Source: Sulfitobacter indolifex
Lineage (GTDB): Bacteria; Pseudomonadota; Alphaproteobacteria; Rhodobacterales; Rhodobacteraceae
Length of the DNA stretch: 64,000 nucleotides
Assembly (NCBI RefSeq): GCF_022788655.1
Contig: NZ_CP084951.1
Location: 2,108,001-2,172,000 of the forward strand
Direction: 5' to 3'
Shown here: positions 28,299-38,076 of the stretch, in pieces
Numbering within the stretch: position 1 is the stretch's first letter
Layout: each line of letters opens with the position of its first letter
Notes under the pieces: generated by a model
What the model saw: only the letters and a program-made list of their open reading frames with translations
The model's database searches: none
What the model was told of the DNA's origin: nothing
Translations under genes and position numbers: made by a program

Positions 28299-28802
28299 TT
28301 AGCCCTCTACGCGCTGCAGGTTGATTTCACCCACGCCCACGGCAAAGTTCACGCCGGTCTGGGTGTTTACGCTCAGCGGTTGAAGCGCCAGCGTGTCCTC
28401 AGAGCCACCTGTCATCAAGTTGGCACCTGCGCCCACACCCACGGTCGCCTCGGCGGAAACGCCTTTATAGCTGCCGTTCAAACCGCCTTCGGAATATTCC
28501 TGCTCGGTCGGGGCGAGCACCAGCCAAGACATCTGGCCGTTTTGGGTTTTGCCGATATCGACGCCCCAGCGGTTGATCTCACCGACATAGGTCTCATCTG
28601 CGAGACCTTCTTCGATGGGGTTGAAGGTACATGTCAGCTCACGGGTGGAGCCGAAGATAAAGCCAGTACCATTACCCACATCGCAAGACAGCGAGCCGAT
28701 CTCAGCGTGGTCCACGGTCTCTTCATCGGCCACTGCGGTAGAGCCAAAGGCGGTGGCGCTCAACAGGGCGGCGCCGAGAGTGAGTTTTGTTACATGCATC
28801 AT
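28299..28802 (-). CDS. DUF992 domain protein, exported
   Basis: 167 residues. A signal peptide ends near residue 25 (STAVADEE). The mature part follows the DUF992 pattern: IGSLSCDVGNGTGFIFGSTRELTCTF with paired cysteines, GEINRWGVDIG, and GSYKGVSAEATVGVGAGANLMTGG. Members are small periplasmic or outer-membrane-associated proteins of unknown role in alphaproteobacteria. Monocistronic, facing the MOSC gene. Confidence 0.85.
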   Translation of the reverse strand: MMHVTKLTLGAALLSATAFGSTAVADEETVDHAEIGSLSCDVGNGTGFIFGSTRELTCTFNPIEEGLADETYVGEINRWGVDIGKTQNGQMSWLVLAPTEQEYSEGGLNGSYKGVSAEATVGVGAGANLMTGGSEDTLALQPLSVNTQTGVNFAVGVGEINLQRVEG

Positions 28803-29064
28803 CGTCTGTCACTTTCCGGTGCAAATTGGGGCACCTTATCTGATTTAAACGGCATTCGGGTGCCTAGGTCAGGCGGCGCACGTCACGCGCTCCGCCCCCT
28901 TCCGACAGCCAGCATCAACGTCCTTTGAACACTGATGTTGCCTCTCATCGCAGAGACAACGTCCGCCTGTCCAAAGGGTTCCTACAGGTTGTTGATGCCG
29001 CAGATATCTGCGCATTTTCGATGCCGCAGGGCACCCGACCACCGCTGGACAAATCAGCCGCCAC

Positions 29065-29601
29065 ATGGCACCGCTTGACGCTATGAACGATGATCTGATC
29101 CCTTTCTCCCCCGACAGTGGCGATGCCACGGACCTGCGCCGCGCCTTTGGGCGTTTTGGCACTGGCGTGACCGTGATTACCGTGAAGACCGCACAGGGCC
29201 CTATGGGGATGACCGCGAATTCCTTCGCCTCGGTCTCGCTTGATCCGCCTTTAGTGCTTTGGTCGCCCGCGATCTCGTCCAAACGGCACGACAGTTTCAC
29301 TGCGGCAGCGTCGTTTTGCATTCACGTGCTTGGCGCAGATCAAGAAGATTTAGCCCAACGTTTCGCCACCCAAGGCCATGACTTTTCCGGCTTTGATTGG
29401 GGCGAAGACGCTGCAGGTGTGCCCACATTCGCAGGCTGCCTTGCACGTTTCCACTGCAATACCTACGCGGTACATCCAGCGGGCGATCATTCGCTAATTC
29501 TGGGACATGTGCGGCAGGTTGCCCTGCGCGAAGACGGTGCAGCCGGTTTGATGTTTGACCAAGGCCGCTATGGGCGTTTTACCCCACGCGACGACGGTTA
29601 A
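29065..29601 (+). CDS. Flavin reductase family protein (FMN-binding split barrel)
   Basis: 178 residues (172 if ATG 29083 is used; neither start has an obvious ribosome-binding site). The flavin reductase domain begins at LRRAFGRFGTGVTVITVKT, with MGMTANSFASVSLDPPLVLWSP for flavin contact and the C-terminal DHSLILGHVRQV and YGRF. Such proteins reduce FMN or FAD with NAD(P)H, often for a monooxygenase; no oxygenase gene is adjacent here. Confidence 0.85.
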   Translation: MAPLDAMNDDLIPFSPDSGDATDLRRAFGRFGTGVTVITVKTAQGPMGMTANSFASVSLDPPLVLWSPAISSKRHDSFTAAASFCIHVLGADQEDLAQRFATQGHDFSGFDWGEDAAGVPTFAGCLARFHCNTYAVHPAGDHSLILGHVRQVALREDGAAGLMFDQGRYGRFTPRDDG

Positions 29602-29617
29602 GCACCTCAGAGGCCAA

Positions 29618-29637
29618 GGGCGCCCCGAAAGGCGCCC
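29618..29637. terminator. Terminator between convergent flavin reductase and tamB genes
   Basis: GGGCGCC (29618-29624) and GGCGCCC (29631-29637) form a 7-bp stem with a six-base loop between two stops. GC-rich, no T run; inferred from position. Confidence 0.55.
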
Positions 29638-29642
29638 CGATC

Positions 29643-32600
29643 TTAGTAATCCCGCTCAAAGAAGATACCGATACTGCTGTCACCATCCGACCCCAGCGTG
29701 CCCTTGGCCGTCAGGCTTTCAGTGATATCGAGGTTAAGGGAAACCTCGCCGGTCCCGTCAGAGGCCGCCGTGACATCGGTATAAACATTATCCGTCAGAT
29801 ATTTCCCCAGCCGCAGCGCCGTCGCGCCGTCGTCGGTCGTGGTTACATCCAGATCGTCCAACCCAAAGCCTTCACGCAGGTTGCCGATCACCCCTTCACC
29901 GCCGCGACCTGCAAGGGTTGCCACAGCACTCGCCAATTGCAGCGCTTGGAAGGCCGAGATTTCCGAGATGTTGCGGCCAAAGAGCAGTTGCGAGAGCACC
30001 TCATCCTGCGGTGCGGCCGGCGTGGATTCAAACGTTACCTCAGGCTCATTCGCCGGACCGCTGACGATGACCCGTACCTCACCTGTTTTGGTATCAGTAG
30101 AGGTCACAAAACGAATATAGGGGATGAAGTCGCCCTGAAATTGTACGGACCCTTCATCAAGCAAAAAGCGCTTGCCCAAGATGTCCAACCGCCCCCGGAT
30201 CAATTCGAACCGTCCGGCAGAGATGATGCGGTTGGTGCTGCCCGTCAGAGTGAGGGCCCCGCCAAGTTCCGCATCCAACCCGCGGCCCCGCACAAATATG
30301 CGGTTGGGCGCATTGATCTGCAAGTTCAGCCTAAACCCGGGTCCAGAGGCGCTCTCTGCCGGGTCTTCCCCGGCATCGGCCCCATCAAGCCCGGCCTTGC
30401 GACGGGTGGCCAAGACATCGGCAGGCGCATTGACTTGGGTGATCTGTGGAATGTCACCGATCGAGGTCAGCCCCGTCGCAGGCACCTGAATACTCGTCTC
30501 ACCCACATTGATCACGCCGGAAATCTGCGCGCCACCGCTCAAGGGTCCCGCAAGCCGCAGATCGCCATTCAGCGTGGTGCTGTAGAGGCTTGGATCGGCA
30601 TAGGTGAGGTTGCGCACAGTCACGGCGATGTCCGCAGGCAAAGCTGGGGTCAGCGTGATTGCACCTGCCACCCGCAGCTCCCCTCCGTCTACCGCTTGAC
30701 CGGTCACGTTGATCTGCGCGCGGTTGTTGCCTAGCTCAATATCTGCATTGATCCCCTGAAGGGCCACGCGCAGGTTCGGCGCCGTGAACGTCGCGTTATT
30801 GGTGGTGATCCGCCCACTGACCGAAGACAGCGCCGCCGGGCCATTGATACTCAAATCAAACTGCGCCTGCCCTTGCAAATCGCGCGGCGCGAGGAAAGGC
30901 CGCGCCAACCCAAGCGGCGCGTTGCCCGCGATATCAAGGTTTAGAGTGCCATCAGTGTTGACCAATCCGGCCACGCTCGCCTGCGTGCCCGCAGGGCCAT
31001 TGGCATTGGTGTCAATCCGCCATGCCTCCCCTTCGCGCCGGGCCGAGCCTGCGACACTGAGCGGGCCGTTTACCTGCTCCACCAAGGCGCCGATATCGGG
31101 CATGCTAAGTTGGAAATCGATATCTGCATTGGGCCCGGTTACCAAGCCTTCGACCGTCGCCTGCGCGCCATAGGGACCACTGGCACTGGCATCTAGCACC
31201 ACGCCCGCGTCAGTCTGACGGGCCAAACCACTGGCTGCGAACGCGCCTGAGACACTCGGCACAAACGGGTTCACGTTTGGAACAGAGACATCAAACCTCA
31301 GCGACACTTCTCCCGTGACCAGCCCTTCAACCATCGCACGGCTGCCATAGGGGCCGCTGGCGTCGACATCCACGGCGATCCCGTCAGGCGTTTGACGAAT
31401 GTCACCCTGTGCCGAAAGCGCGCCGTTTACGCCGGGCGCAAAGGGGCTCACATTTGGCACAGAAAGATCGAAACTCAGCGCCATATTCGGACCAGTTGCC
31501 AAGCCTTCGACCATCGCACTGCTGCCATAGGGACCGTCTGCAGTAAAATCGACGGCGATCCCGTCAGGCGTTTGACGAATGTCACCCTGCGCGGAAAGGG
31601 GGCCGTTCGCGCCCGGTGCAAGAGGGCTGACATCGGGCAGCGAAAGATTAAAGCTCAGCGCCATATTCGGGCCAGTTGCCAAACCTTCGAGTGAAACGCG
31701 GCTGTCGTAAGGGCCGTTGACGATCGTGTCGACGACAAACCCCTGCTCCGTCTGCTCCAAAGTGCCGCTGGCCTCTACCCCGCCAGTGACCTGCGGCACG
31801 AGGGGCTGAATATCTGGCAGGGCCAAGTCAAAGGCCACGTCAACGCGCGGATAGACCAACCCCACAACCGAAGCCTGCGCATTCAGCGGCCCGCTTGCGT
31901 CGGTGTTGATCTGCCACCCTTCCGGGGTTTGGCGCAGGGTGCCCTTGGCCGTGACCGGACCCGTGATATCCGCTTCCGGCACGAAATCCTCAATCTGCGG
32001 GATATCAGCGGTGAAATCGATTTGGGCATCCTCGCCCGTGGCCAAACCCGAAACTGTCAGCGCTGCACCATAGGGGCCGTCGGTGACGGCATCGACGATC
32101 CAGCCGCGCGCCTCTTGCTCTGCCGTCGCCTTTACCGAAATCGGGCCTTCATATTGCGGCAGCACCAGTCCCACGTCGGCCAGCGTAAAGTCCAAGGCCG
32201 CGCGGCTGTCTTCGCTGCGCAGTTCCACATTACCGGTCAGATCAATCGCGTCATTCTTAAGTTCCAAGTCTTGCAGATATGTCCCTGTCTCGTTGCGTTT
32301 CGCGACCATGCTCAGGTTGGTGCGCCCTGCCAGAACCGCATCAGCCTGTTCAATCCCAATTTTAAGATCGTCCGTACCACCCGCGATCGCCAGATCGAAC
32401 ATACCGCCCAAGGGCGTGACCGTGCCGTTCAACGCCAGCGCTGTTGCGCCCGCAATATCGCGCCCCGCCAACGCGGAAAAGCGGCTGATATCCTTGGCTT
32501 CCAACGTCATCTTCAACTGCGTCAAAAGTCCGGCATCAACACCGTCAATCGCGGCTTCCCCCGTCAGGCCATAATCCTCACCCGACAGGGTCAGACCGTT

Positions 32601-33983
32601 AATCTCAATCGGCTCCCCCTCAACGAAGCGGATCTCAGCGCTACCGTTGATCGCATCGCCAATGGCTTCAGCACTGGCCGGATCGGTGAGCGCAAGCCCT
32701 TTGGCGGCAAAGGTCACATCGCCAAGAAACTGCCCCAAACTGCCAAGATTTCCCTCAAGGATCCCATCAAGCGCAAGTTGGGTTTCGGCAATTTGCAACG
32801 CGCCCGTGTCGAGCCCGGTGATGTCGAACGCACTTTCAAAGCTGTCGCCATCAGCGGCGTCGTAATCCACCCGCAGGGTCACAGCCTCAACCCGCGTGCC
32901 ATCACCAGAGATAGGCAAAAGCGTCGTGGTGCCATCGGGGTTTTCGATCCGGCCCGAAATGTCGATCAGTGTCGGCCATTTCTCTTGGTTCAGCGTGACC
33001 TTACCCTCAAGGTCGACCGAATTAGCCGCGAGGGTGAAGCTGCTGACATCAATAGCGCCGTTGCTTTCCAACAGCGCATCAACTGCAAGCCGCACCTCAT
33101 CGCCGAAAAACTCGCGGTAGCGCGGGGCAAGCAGTGCAGTGATATCGCCGCCGATGTCCGCCTGAATACGGCGGTCCGGCGTTTCGCTTGCGCGGCGCGA
33201 GGTCTGGGTGCCCAAAGTGACCTGTCCGGCCAGACGCTCTTCACCGTCCGTGGCAATTGTCACATCGGTGGCAAAATCGTCCAGCGGGCCTGCGCCTTTG
33301 ACGGTCATCTGTACCGAAGGTTGGCCCGGCAGGTTCAACAGCTTCGACGCAATGCCTTCGGGGTCTTCGGTCAGGTTCAACAGCAGATCGAGCACGTTCT
33401 CCGTGCGGTCAAAATCGGCCTGAATATCGAACTCGCCCTTTTTGCCATCGGTACGGCGCGCCTGAAAATCAATGAAACCGACGGTGTCGGTCAGACGCGC
33501 GTTGGCCTGCACCGACAGCTGCGCCGCTTCGCCCAAGATCGGCTCGCCAAGATTGATCTCATCCACAGAAAAGTTTGCAATTTCAATAGATACGGGCAGA
33601 TCAGGCAGTGCAAAAGGCGTGGCCTCGGCGTCGGGCAGATCGACTTCATCGCTGACCGGGAGCCGTTCCACATCAAGCCGGCCTGCCGTGAGCTGTTCAA
33701 CCTCAAGCCGACCGCGCAACAAGGCTGAACGGTTCCAATCAAGCACCACATCTTCCAATGTCAGCCAGATGCCGTCGTCATCGGAAATGGTCATCCGCTC
33801 GAAAGAGGCCGCCGAGCTTAGCGCCCCTGAAAAGCCATCAATGCTAACCGTTCGGCCCGCCCCGCTGAGCGCGTCTTGAATGGTGCGCGTCAAAAAGCCC
33901 TTGTCATCATCCTGCGCGAAGGCCGGAGAGAGAGCGGCCAGATAGACGAAGCTGGCGGTGAGAAACTGCAAAAACTGTCGCAT
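29643..33983 (-). CDS. tamB: TamB, translocation and assembly module inner-membrane protein
   Basis: 1446 residues. An N-terminal signal anchor (residues 3-23) is followed by a very long beta-rich periplasmic region. A C-terminal DUF490/TamB domain spans about 1050-1446 and ends in the short FFERDY, a beta-signal-like terminus. In other bacteria TamB bridges the envelope and works with TamA in autotransporter insertion and in phospholipid transport. The ATG overlaps the tamA stop by one base (TAATG). The middle holds about six tandem repeats of roughly 60 residues, listed separately. Confidence 0.93.
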   Translation of the reverse strand: MRQFLQFLTASFVYLAALSPAFAQDDDKGFLTRTIQDALSGAGRTVSIDGFSGALSSAASFERMTISDDDGIWLTLEDVVLDWNRSALLRGRLEVEQLTAGRLDVERLPVSDEVDLPDAEATPFALPDLPVSIEIANFSVDEINLGEPILGEAAQLSVQANARLTDTVGFIDFQARRTDGKKGEFDIQADFDRTENVLDLLLNLTEDPEGIASKLLNLPGQPSVQMTVKGAGPLDDFATDVTIATDGEERLAGQVTLGTQTSRRASETPDRRIQADIGGDITALLAPRYREFFGDEVRLAVDALLESNGAIDVSSFTLAANSVDLEGKVTLNQEKWPTLIDISGRIENPDGTTTLLPISGDGTRVEAVTLRVDYDAADGDSFESAFDITGLDTGALQIAETQLALDGILEGNLGSLGQFLGDVTFAAKGLALTDPASAEAIGDAINGSAEIRFVEGEPIEINGLTLSGEDYGLTGEAAIDGVDAGLLTQLKMTLEAKDISRFSALAGRDIAGATALALNGTVTPLGGMFDLAIAGGTDDLKIGIEQADAVLAGRTNLSMVAKRNETGTYLQDLELKNDAIDLTGNVELRSEDSRAALDFTLADVGLVLPQYEGPISVKATAEQEARGWIVDAVTDGPYGAALTVSGLATGEDAQIDFTADIPQIEDFVPEADITGPVTAKGTLRQTPEGWQINTDASGPLNAQASVVGLVYPRVDVAFDLALPDIQPLVPQVTGGVEASGTLEQTEQGFVVDTIVNGPYDSRVSLEGLATGPNMALSFNLSLPDVSPLAPGANGPLSAQGDIRQTPDGIAVDFTADGPYGSSAMVEGLATGPNMALSFDLSVPNVSPFAPGVNGALSAQGDIRQTPDGIAVDVDASGPYGSRAMVEGLVTGEVSLRFDVSVPNVNPFVPSVSGAFAASGLARQTDAGVVLDASASGPYGAQATVEGLVTGPNADIDFQLSMPDIGALVEQVNGPLSVAGSARREGEAWRIDTNANGPAGTQASVAGLVNTDGTLNLDIAGNAPLGLARPFLAPRDLQGQAQFDLSINGPAALSSVSGRITTNNATFTAPNLRVALQGINADIELGNNRAQINVTGQAVDGGELRVAGAITLTPALPADIAVTVRNLTYADPSLYSTTLNGDLRLAGPLSGGAQISGVINVGETSIQVPATGLTSIGDIPQITQVNAPADVLATRRKAGLDGADAGEDPAESASGPGFRLNLQINAPNRIFVRGRGLDAELGGALTLTGSTNRIISAGRFELIRGRLDILGKRFLLDEGSVQFQGDFIPYIRFVTSTDTKTGEVRVIVSGPANEPEVTFESTPAAPQDEVLSQLLFGRNISEISAFQALQLASAVATLAGRGGEGVIGNLREGFGLDDLDVTTTDDGATALRLGKYLTDNVYTDVTAASDGTGEVSLNLDITESLTAKGTLGSDGDSSIGIFFERDY
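30960..32090 (-). repeat. Tandem ~180-bp (60-residue) coding repeats inside tamB
   Basis: The encoded protein repeats the unit GPYGSxAxVEGLATGPN, then MALSFxLSxPxVSPxAPG, then LSAQGDIRQTPDGIAVD. Seven unit starts (GPYGAALT, GPLNAQAS, GPYDSRVS, GPYGSSAM, GPYGSRAM, GPYGAQAT, GPAGTQAS) can be counted. The two best-conserved copies share identical 29-base DNA beginning at 31381 and 31561, exactly 180 bases apart. This indicates recent duplication or gene conversion within the gene. Boundaries are approximate. Confidence 0.85.
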
Positions 33984-35806
33984 TAAAATGACTGCCCGAT
34001 CCCGATATAGACTTGGAAATCTTCATCCACTTCTGGCCCCGACGTGGGCACAGCGACATCCAAACGGATGGGGCCGATACCCGTCGCATAGCGCAAACCC
34101 AGACCCGCACCGGAATGCCACGTGCCGGACCCGTCATAGAATTCTTCTGACCCGATGTAGCCCGCATCGGCAAAGCCCACGACACCGATCTTTTCGGTCA
34201 GCGACACCCGCGCTTCGGCTGAGACACCTGCAAAACTGCGCCCGCCGACCGTATCGCCGCTTGCCAGATCGACCCCCAATGACTGATAGGGCTGCCCGCG
34301 TACGCTGCCACCCCCACCCGAGTAAAAGAGGTAGTCCGCAGGTGCCTCAGACAGGTCTGGCCCGGCGACCGAACCAAGCTGACCACGAAAGGCCAGAGTG
34401 ACCGGGCGTTCACTACCGAAAGTACGGTAATAGCGCGCGTCAAAATAGGTGCGCAGCCCGCTCTCCGACCCCGAAAGCGCAACGAAGGGCGTTATGCTGG
34501 CATCAATGTAATAGCCTTCGGTCGCATCCAGCTCTTTGTCGCGGTAATCAAACTCAGCGCCCAATGGGAGGGTTAGCAAGGTGTACTCATTGGTGCCGAA
34601 AGCGTCTTCCGTTTCGGCCACACGCAGACCAAGCCCTGCTGAGTAGGTGCGGTTTTGATTGGCGATCCGCTCGATCCCCGCCTCAAGATCCAGCTGGCGT
34701 GAAAAGAAATTCACCTCATCGAGCTGCTCCAACGTCGCCAGCGCATAGAAATTCGTGTCTTCATTAAAGGTCGCTGGCCGCTCGAAACGTGCGGCCAGAC
34801 TGTAGTCTTCGCCGCCCGAATTGCCGCCAATGCCCTCAACCTCAGCCGAAAGACGCAGCCGTTCGGCCCCGCCCAACAAGTTGCGATGCAACCAAAAGGT
34901 GCTGAACGTCAGCCCTTCAAGCGATGACAGCTCCGCGCCAAAGCCGAAACGGCGTTTGGGCGCTTCGGTAATCTGCGCGGTGATCGGGAGCGTGTCATTG
35001 GGGCCGATCCGGCGGGCCTCAATCAGCGCCACAGCGTCAAAGGCACCGGTGCGGCGCAGACGTTCCGTGGCCAGTTCCAACTCCTCGGGATCAAAGACCT
35101 CCCCTTCCGGCAGGCCAGCAATTTCAATCAAACGCGCGGTGCGCACATCCTCGTTCCCGGTCACGGTAAGCGCGCCAAAGCGCAGCTTCGGGCCGGGGGC
35201 CAGCCGCAAATCCGCGTCGATCTGACGCTCGCGGTGTTTGGCAGTCAGGTCTTGATCGGCCAATTCAGCCTTGGCATGTCCCACACCGCGCCAGCCGCTG
35301 ATCCCCGCGGAAACGGTTTCTTTCAGCACGCTAAGTCTGGCAGTCTCACCTGTGGCAAACCCATCGGGCAATTTTGTCTCGGGCGCGACAGGGGCGATCC
35401 GGGCCAAGCCAAAGCGGAACTTTGGCCCCGGAGTGACAGTGATAACGGCGCGGTCAATCCGGCGCGGGGGTCGTACCGGCGGAATTGCCGCGGCATCGAC
35501 GCCATCCAGCGTGATTGTCAGCGTCGGCCCGAAATACCCATTGTCATAAAGAAGCGCCAAGAGCCTGCCGTAGTCCGCCTGTGCGGCTGCAACCAGTTCT
35601 TGGGGTGTGGCAGGTTCGGCATCTTCATCCGTTTCACCCGTTTGTTCCGCAAGCAAAGAGCCATCAAGCAGCGTGGTATAAAGCTCTGTATCCTCAGCCA
35701 CCCCCGTGAGTACCAGTTGCGCTGCCTGCGCAGCCGCGCCTCCGCCAAGAAGAAGGCTTATGGCAAGATAGATCGCCGCCCCTTGAGTCTGCCCCTGATG
35801 CGCCAC
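33983..35806 (-). CDS. tamA: TamA, outer-membrane Omp85-family assembly protein
   Basis: 607 residues. The signal peptide is about 1-28 (ending AAAQAAQ). POTRA domains follow (with LRFGALTVTGNEDVRTARL and RRTGAFDAV), then a 16-strand Omp85 barrel from about residue 270 with the SGGGGSVRGQPYQSLG lid-loop motif (the VRGY-type signature). The C-terminal strand ends QVYIGIGQSF, with terminal Phe as expected. The start is GTG 35806 with AGGAGG seven bases upstream. Operon with tamB. Confidence 0.93.
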   Translation of the reverse strand: MAHQGQTQGAAIYLAISLLLGGGAAAQAAQLVLTGVAEDTELYTTLLDGSLLAEQTGETDEDAEPATPQELVAAAQADYGRLLALLYDNGYFGPTLTITLDGVDAAAIPPVRPPRRIDRAVITVTPGPKFRFGLARIAPVAPETKLPDGFATGETARLSVLKETVSAGISGWRGVGHAKAELADQDLTAKHRERQIDADLRLAPGPKLRFGALTVTGNEDVRTARLIEIAGLPEGEVFDPEELELATERLRRTGAFDAVALIEARRIGPNDTLPITAQITEAPKRRFGFGAELSSLEGLTFSTFWLHRNLLGGAERLRLSAEVEGIGGNSGGEDYSLAARFERPATFNEDTNFYALATLEQLDEVNFFSRQLDLEAGIERIANQNRTYSAGLGLRVAETEDAFGTNEYTLLTLPLGAEFDYRDKELDATEGYYIDASITPFVALSGSESGLRTYFDARYYRTFGSERPVTLAFRGQLGSVAGPDLSEAPADYLFYSGGGGSVRGQPYQSLGVDLASGDTVGGRSFAGVSAEARVSLTEKIGVVGFADAGYIGSEEFYDGSGTWHSGAGLGLRYATGIGPIRLDVAVPTSGPEVDEDFQVYIGIGQSF

Positions 35807-36102
35807 GCGCTACCCTCCTGCATCCCGTCGTCCCGGTTTCCGTGCCGGTTCTGCTTTGCCCGCCGCAGACGGGCATTCATCTCATCACCCTTTAAACGGC
35901 ATTGCTGCTTTGGCTGCAAACACTCTGCGGGTACATAAAGGGGATGTGAACAACGGGCCCCCCACCCAATGGGTGTCTGGGACGCAAAATCGGCGTAATC
36001 TCGCGCAGCCTGAGTGTAGACTGTCTGCGCAGAGATGCGAGGCTTCGGAGCAAGTTCGTTTCATGAATTTTCCAACCGTCGCTTTGCTGTTGCAAAGCAA
36101 GG

Positions 36103-36188
36103 TGGTGCGGTCGGAGAGACTCGAACTCTCACGGGTGTTACCCCACAGCGACCTCAACGCTGCGCGTCTACCATTCCGCCACGACCGC
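36103..36188 (-). tRNA. tRNA-Leu (GAG anticodon)
   Basis: Minus strand. Acceptor GCGGTCG pairs with CGACCGC; discriminator A and an encoded CCA follow. The anticodon stem-loop is CAGCG-TTGAGGT-CGCTG giving GAG. The long variable arm and T arm GAGAG-TTCGAGT-CTCTC are intact, as expected for a class II leucine tRNA. 86 bases including CCA. Confidence 0.95.
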
Positions 36189-36456
36189 ACGCCATGGTTG
36201 GTGGGCGGGGTTTAGCCAAAGACCAGAGGCTTGTGAAGAGGCAATCGGCAATATTTTCAGTCTTTTTCCGAACTGTTCAGTTGGCCGTTTGAAACCCCCT
36301 GCCCCTCGACCAGTCGGCCCCAAACTTGGCGGCGCCGACCCCAAGGTACGCTTGGCCCGTTCACAAATCCTTTAATGCGCTGCAATCTCGCACCCCAAAC
36401 GTTGAAACACTGCGCCCGGCAGGCCATCTGATGGGGCAAGCAACAAGGATTACATC

Positions 36457-37164
36457 ATGCCCGCAGACAGCACCGCCCCCGATCAGACCAACTCCCAAGC
36501 AGATCCAACCGATGCCCCCACCGTGCAAATTGACATTGTGTCGGATGTCATGTGCCCATGGTGCATCGTTGGCTACAAGCAGTTGGAACAGGCGCTCGGG
36601 TCAGTGGGTGTTGGCGCCTACATCCGCTGGCATCCTTTCGAGTTGAACCCTCAGATGCCCGCCGAAGGTCAGAACATGGCCGAGCATCTGGCCGAGAAAT
36701 ACGGCTCCACCCCTGCGCAGTCGGTCGAGAATCGCAAGCGCCTGTCCGATATGGGCCGCGATCTGGGCTTTACCTTTAATTTTTCTGATGAAACCCGGAT
36801 GCAAAATACCTTCGCAGCGCATCAGTTGCTGACATGGGCGCAATCCAAAGGCTTGCAGCACCCGCTGAAGATGGCCCTTTTCGACGCGCATTTCACTCAA
36901 GGTCGCAATGTGAATGACACCGACGTGCTGGCCGATGTTGCCGCAACCGCTGGTCTCGACCGCGCAGAAGCGTTGGAGGTTCTGAACAGCGGCAGCTTGG
37001 CCGAACCAACCCGCGAAGCGCAGGAATTCTGGACCTCGCGCGGAATTTCCGGCGTGCCCTCGATGGTATTTGAGGGGAAATACCTCGTCACCGGCGCGCA
37101 GGGGGCCGATAACTATGCCCAAATGCTGCGCAAGGTTCTCGAAGAGCGCGACGCCGCCGCGTAA
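36457..37164 (+). CDS. DsbA-family oxidoreductase (FrnE-like)
   Basis: 235 residues. The thioredoxin-fold active site is CPWC (Cys33 and Cys36) in IVSDVMCPWCIVGYKQLE. The helical insertion (residues ~80-170) and the C-terminal GVPSMVFEGKYLVTGAQG with cis-Pro complete the DsbA/FrnE fold. No signal peptide, so it is a cytoplasmic FrnE-type disulfide oxidoreductase rather than periplasmic DsbA. AGGA lies upstream of the ATG. Followed by lipB at 45 bases. Confidence 0.88.
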   Translation: MPADSTAPDQTNSQADPTDAPTVQIDIVSDVMCPWCIVGYKQLEQALGSVGVGAYIRWHPFELNPQMPAEGQNMAEHLAEKYGSTPAQSVENRKRLSDMGRDLGFTFNFSDETRMQNTFAAHQLLTWAQSKGLQHPLKMALFDAHFTQGRNVNDTDVLADVAATAGLDRAEALEVLNSGSLAEPTREAQEFWTSRGISGVPSMVFEGKYLVTGAQGADNYAQMLRKVLEERDAAA

Positions 37165-37209
37165 TTGTCGCCTATGGCGGTGCGACACGGGTCTTGTTAA
37201 GGCATCTAT

Positions 37210-37890
37210 ATGGTTGAATGGATCATCACCGACGGCTTGACCGATTACCGCACCGCCGAGGCGTGGATGGAAGCGCGCGCCGCCGCCATTGCAGCAGGCG
37301 AAGCCGAGGAATGCATCTGGTTGGTAGAGCACCCCCCGCTCTACACCGCCGGCACCTCGGCAAAGGCCGAAGACCTGACCGATCCGGAGCGTTTCCCGGT
37401 CTACCCCACCCGGCGCGGGGGGCAGTACACCTATCACGGGCCGGGCCAGCGCGTGGCCTATGTAATGCTGAACGTGGCCGCCCGTGGCCGCGATGTGCGT
37501 TGCTTCGTGCGCCAGCTAGAAAATTGGGTGATTGCCACACTAGGTCAGTTTAACCTGCGTGGAGAGATTCGCCCCGGCCGCGTCGGCGTCTGGGTACAAC
37601 GCCCCGAAAAGCCCGCGCAGGCCGATGGCAGCCCCGCCGAAGACAAGATCGCCGCGATTGGAATCAGGCTGCGGAAATGGGTCAGCTTTCATGGCATCAG
37701 CATCAATGTCGAACCGGACCTCAGCCATTTTGGCGGCATTGTCCCTTGTGGTATTGCCGATCATGGGGTGACCTCCCTTGTCGATCTTGGCTTGCCTGTC
37801 ACCATGGATGATGTCGATCTGGCCCTGCGCGCCACGTTCGATGATGTCTTTGCCAGCGATCCCGTCGGCAGCTGCGATACCGCCCCCTGA
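37210..37890 (+). CDS. lipB: LipB, lipoyl(octanoyl) transferase
   Basis: 226 residues. Transfers octanoate from acyl carrier protein to the lipoyl domains of 2-oxo-acid dehydrogenases. Catalytic Cys180 ([13 protein letters not shown]) and Lys146 ([14 protein letters not shown]) are present, with the family blocks [10 protein letters not shown] and [17 protein letters not shown] lies before the ATG. Cytoplasmic, housekeeping. Confidence 0.96.
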   Translation: MVEWIITDGLTDYRTAEAWMEARAAAIAAGEAEECIWLVEHPPLYTAGTSAKAEDLTDPERFPVYPTRRGGQYTYHGPGQRVAYVMLNVAARGRDVRCFVRQLENWVIATLGQFNLRGEIRPGRVGVWVQRPEKPAQADGSPAEDKIAAIGIRLRKWVSFHGISINVEPDLSHFGGIVPCGIADHGVTSLVDLGLPVTMDDVDLALRATFDDVFASDPVGSCDTAP

Positions 37891-38076
37891 CCTCCGATAA
37901 CCGCGCCTCGAACGGCCCCTCAGCCCAATTTGACCGCGACAGCAACAGGGTAAAAAATACCCTCCCTGCGACCATCGCGCCCATTGCCCCCGCGAAGCGA
38001 GCGCTCTAAAACGGGCGCGACTACGCATGCGCCGCCTATGGCGCCATGTGTCCAATTCATTTGCAGGAGGCACCGC

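Noticed and set aside
31929-33728. 599-codon frame antisense to tamB
   Set aside because: Arginine/glutamine-rich shadow of tamB in high-GC DNA; the tamB frame is clearly the real one.
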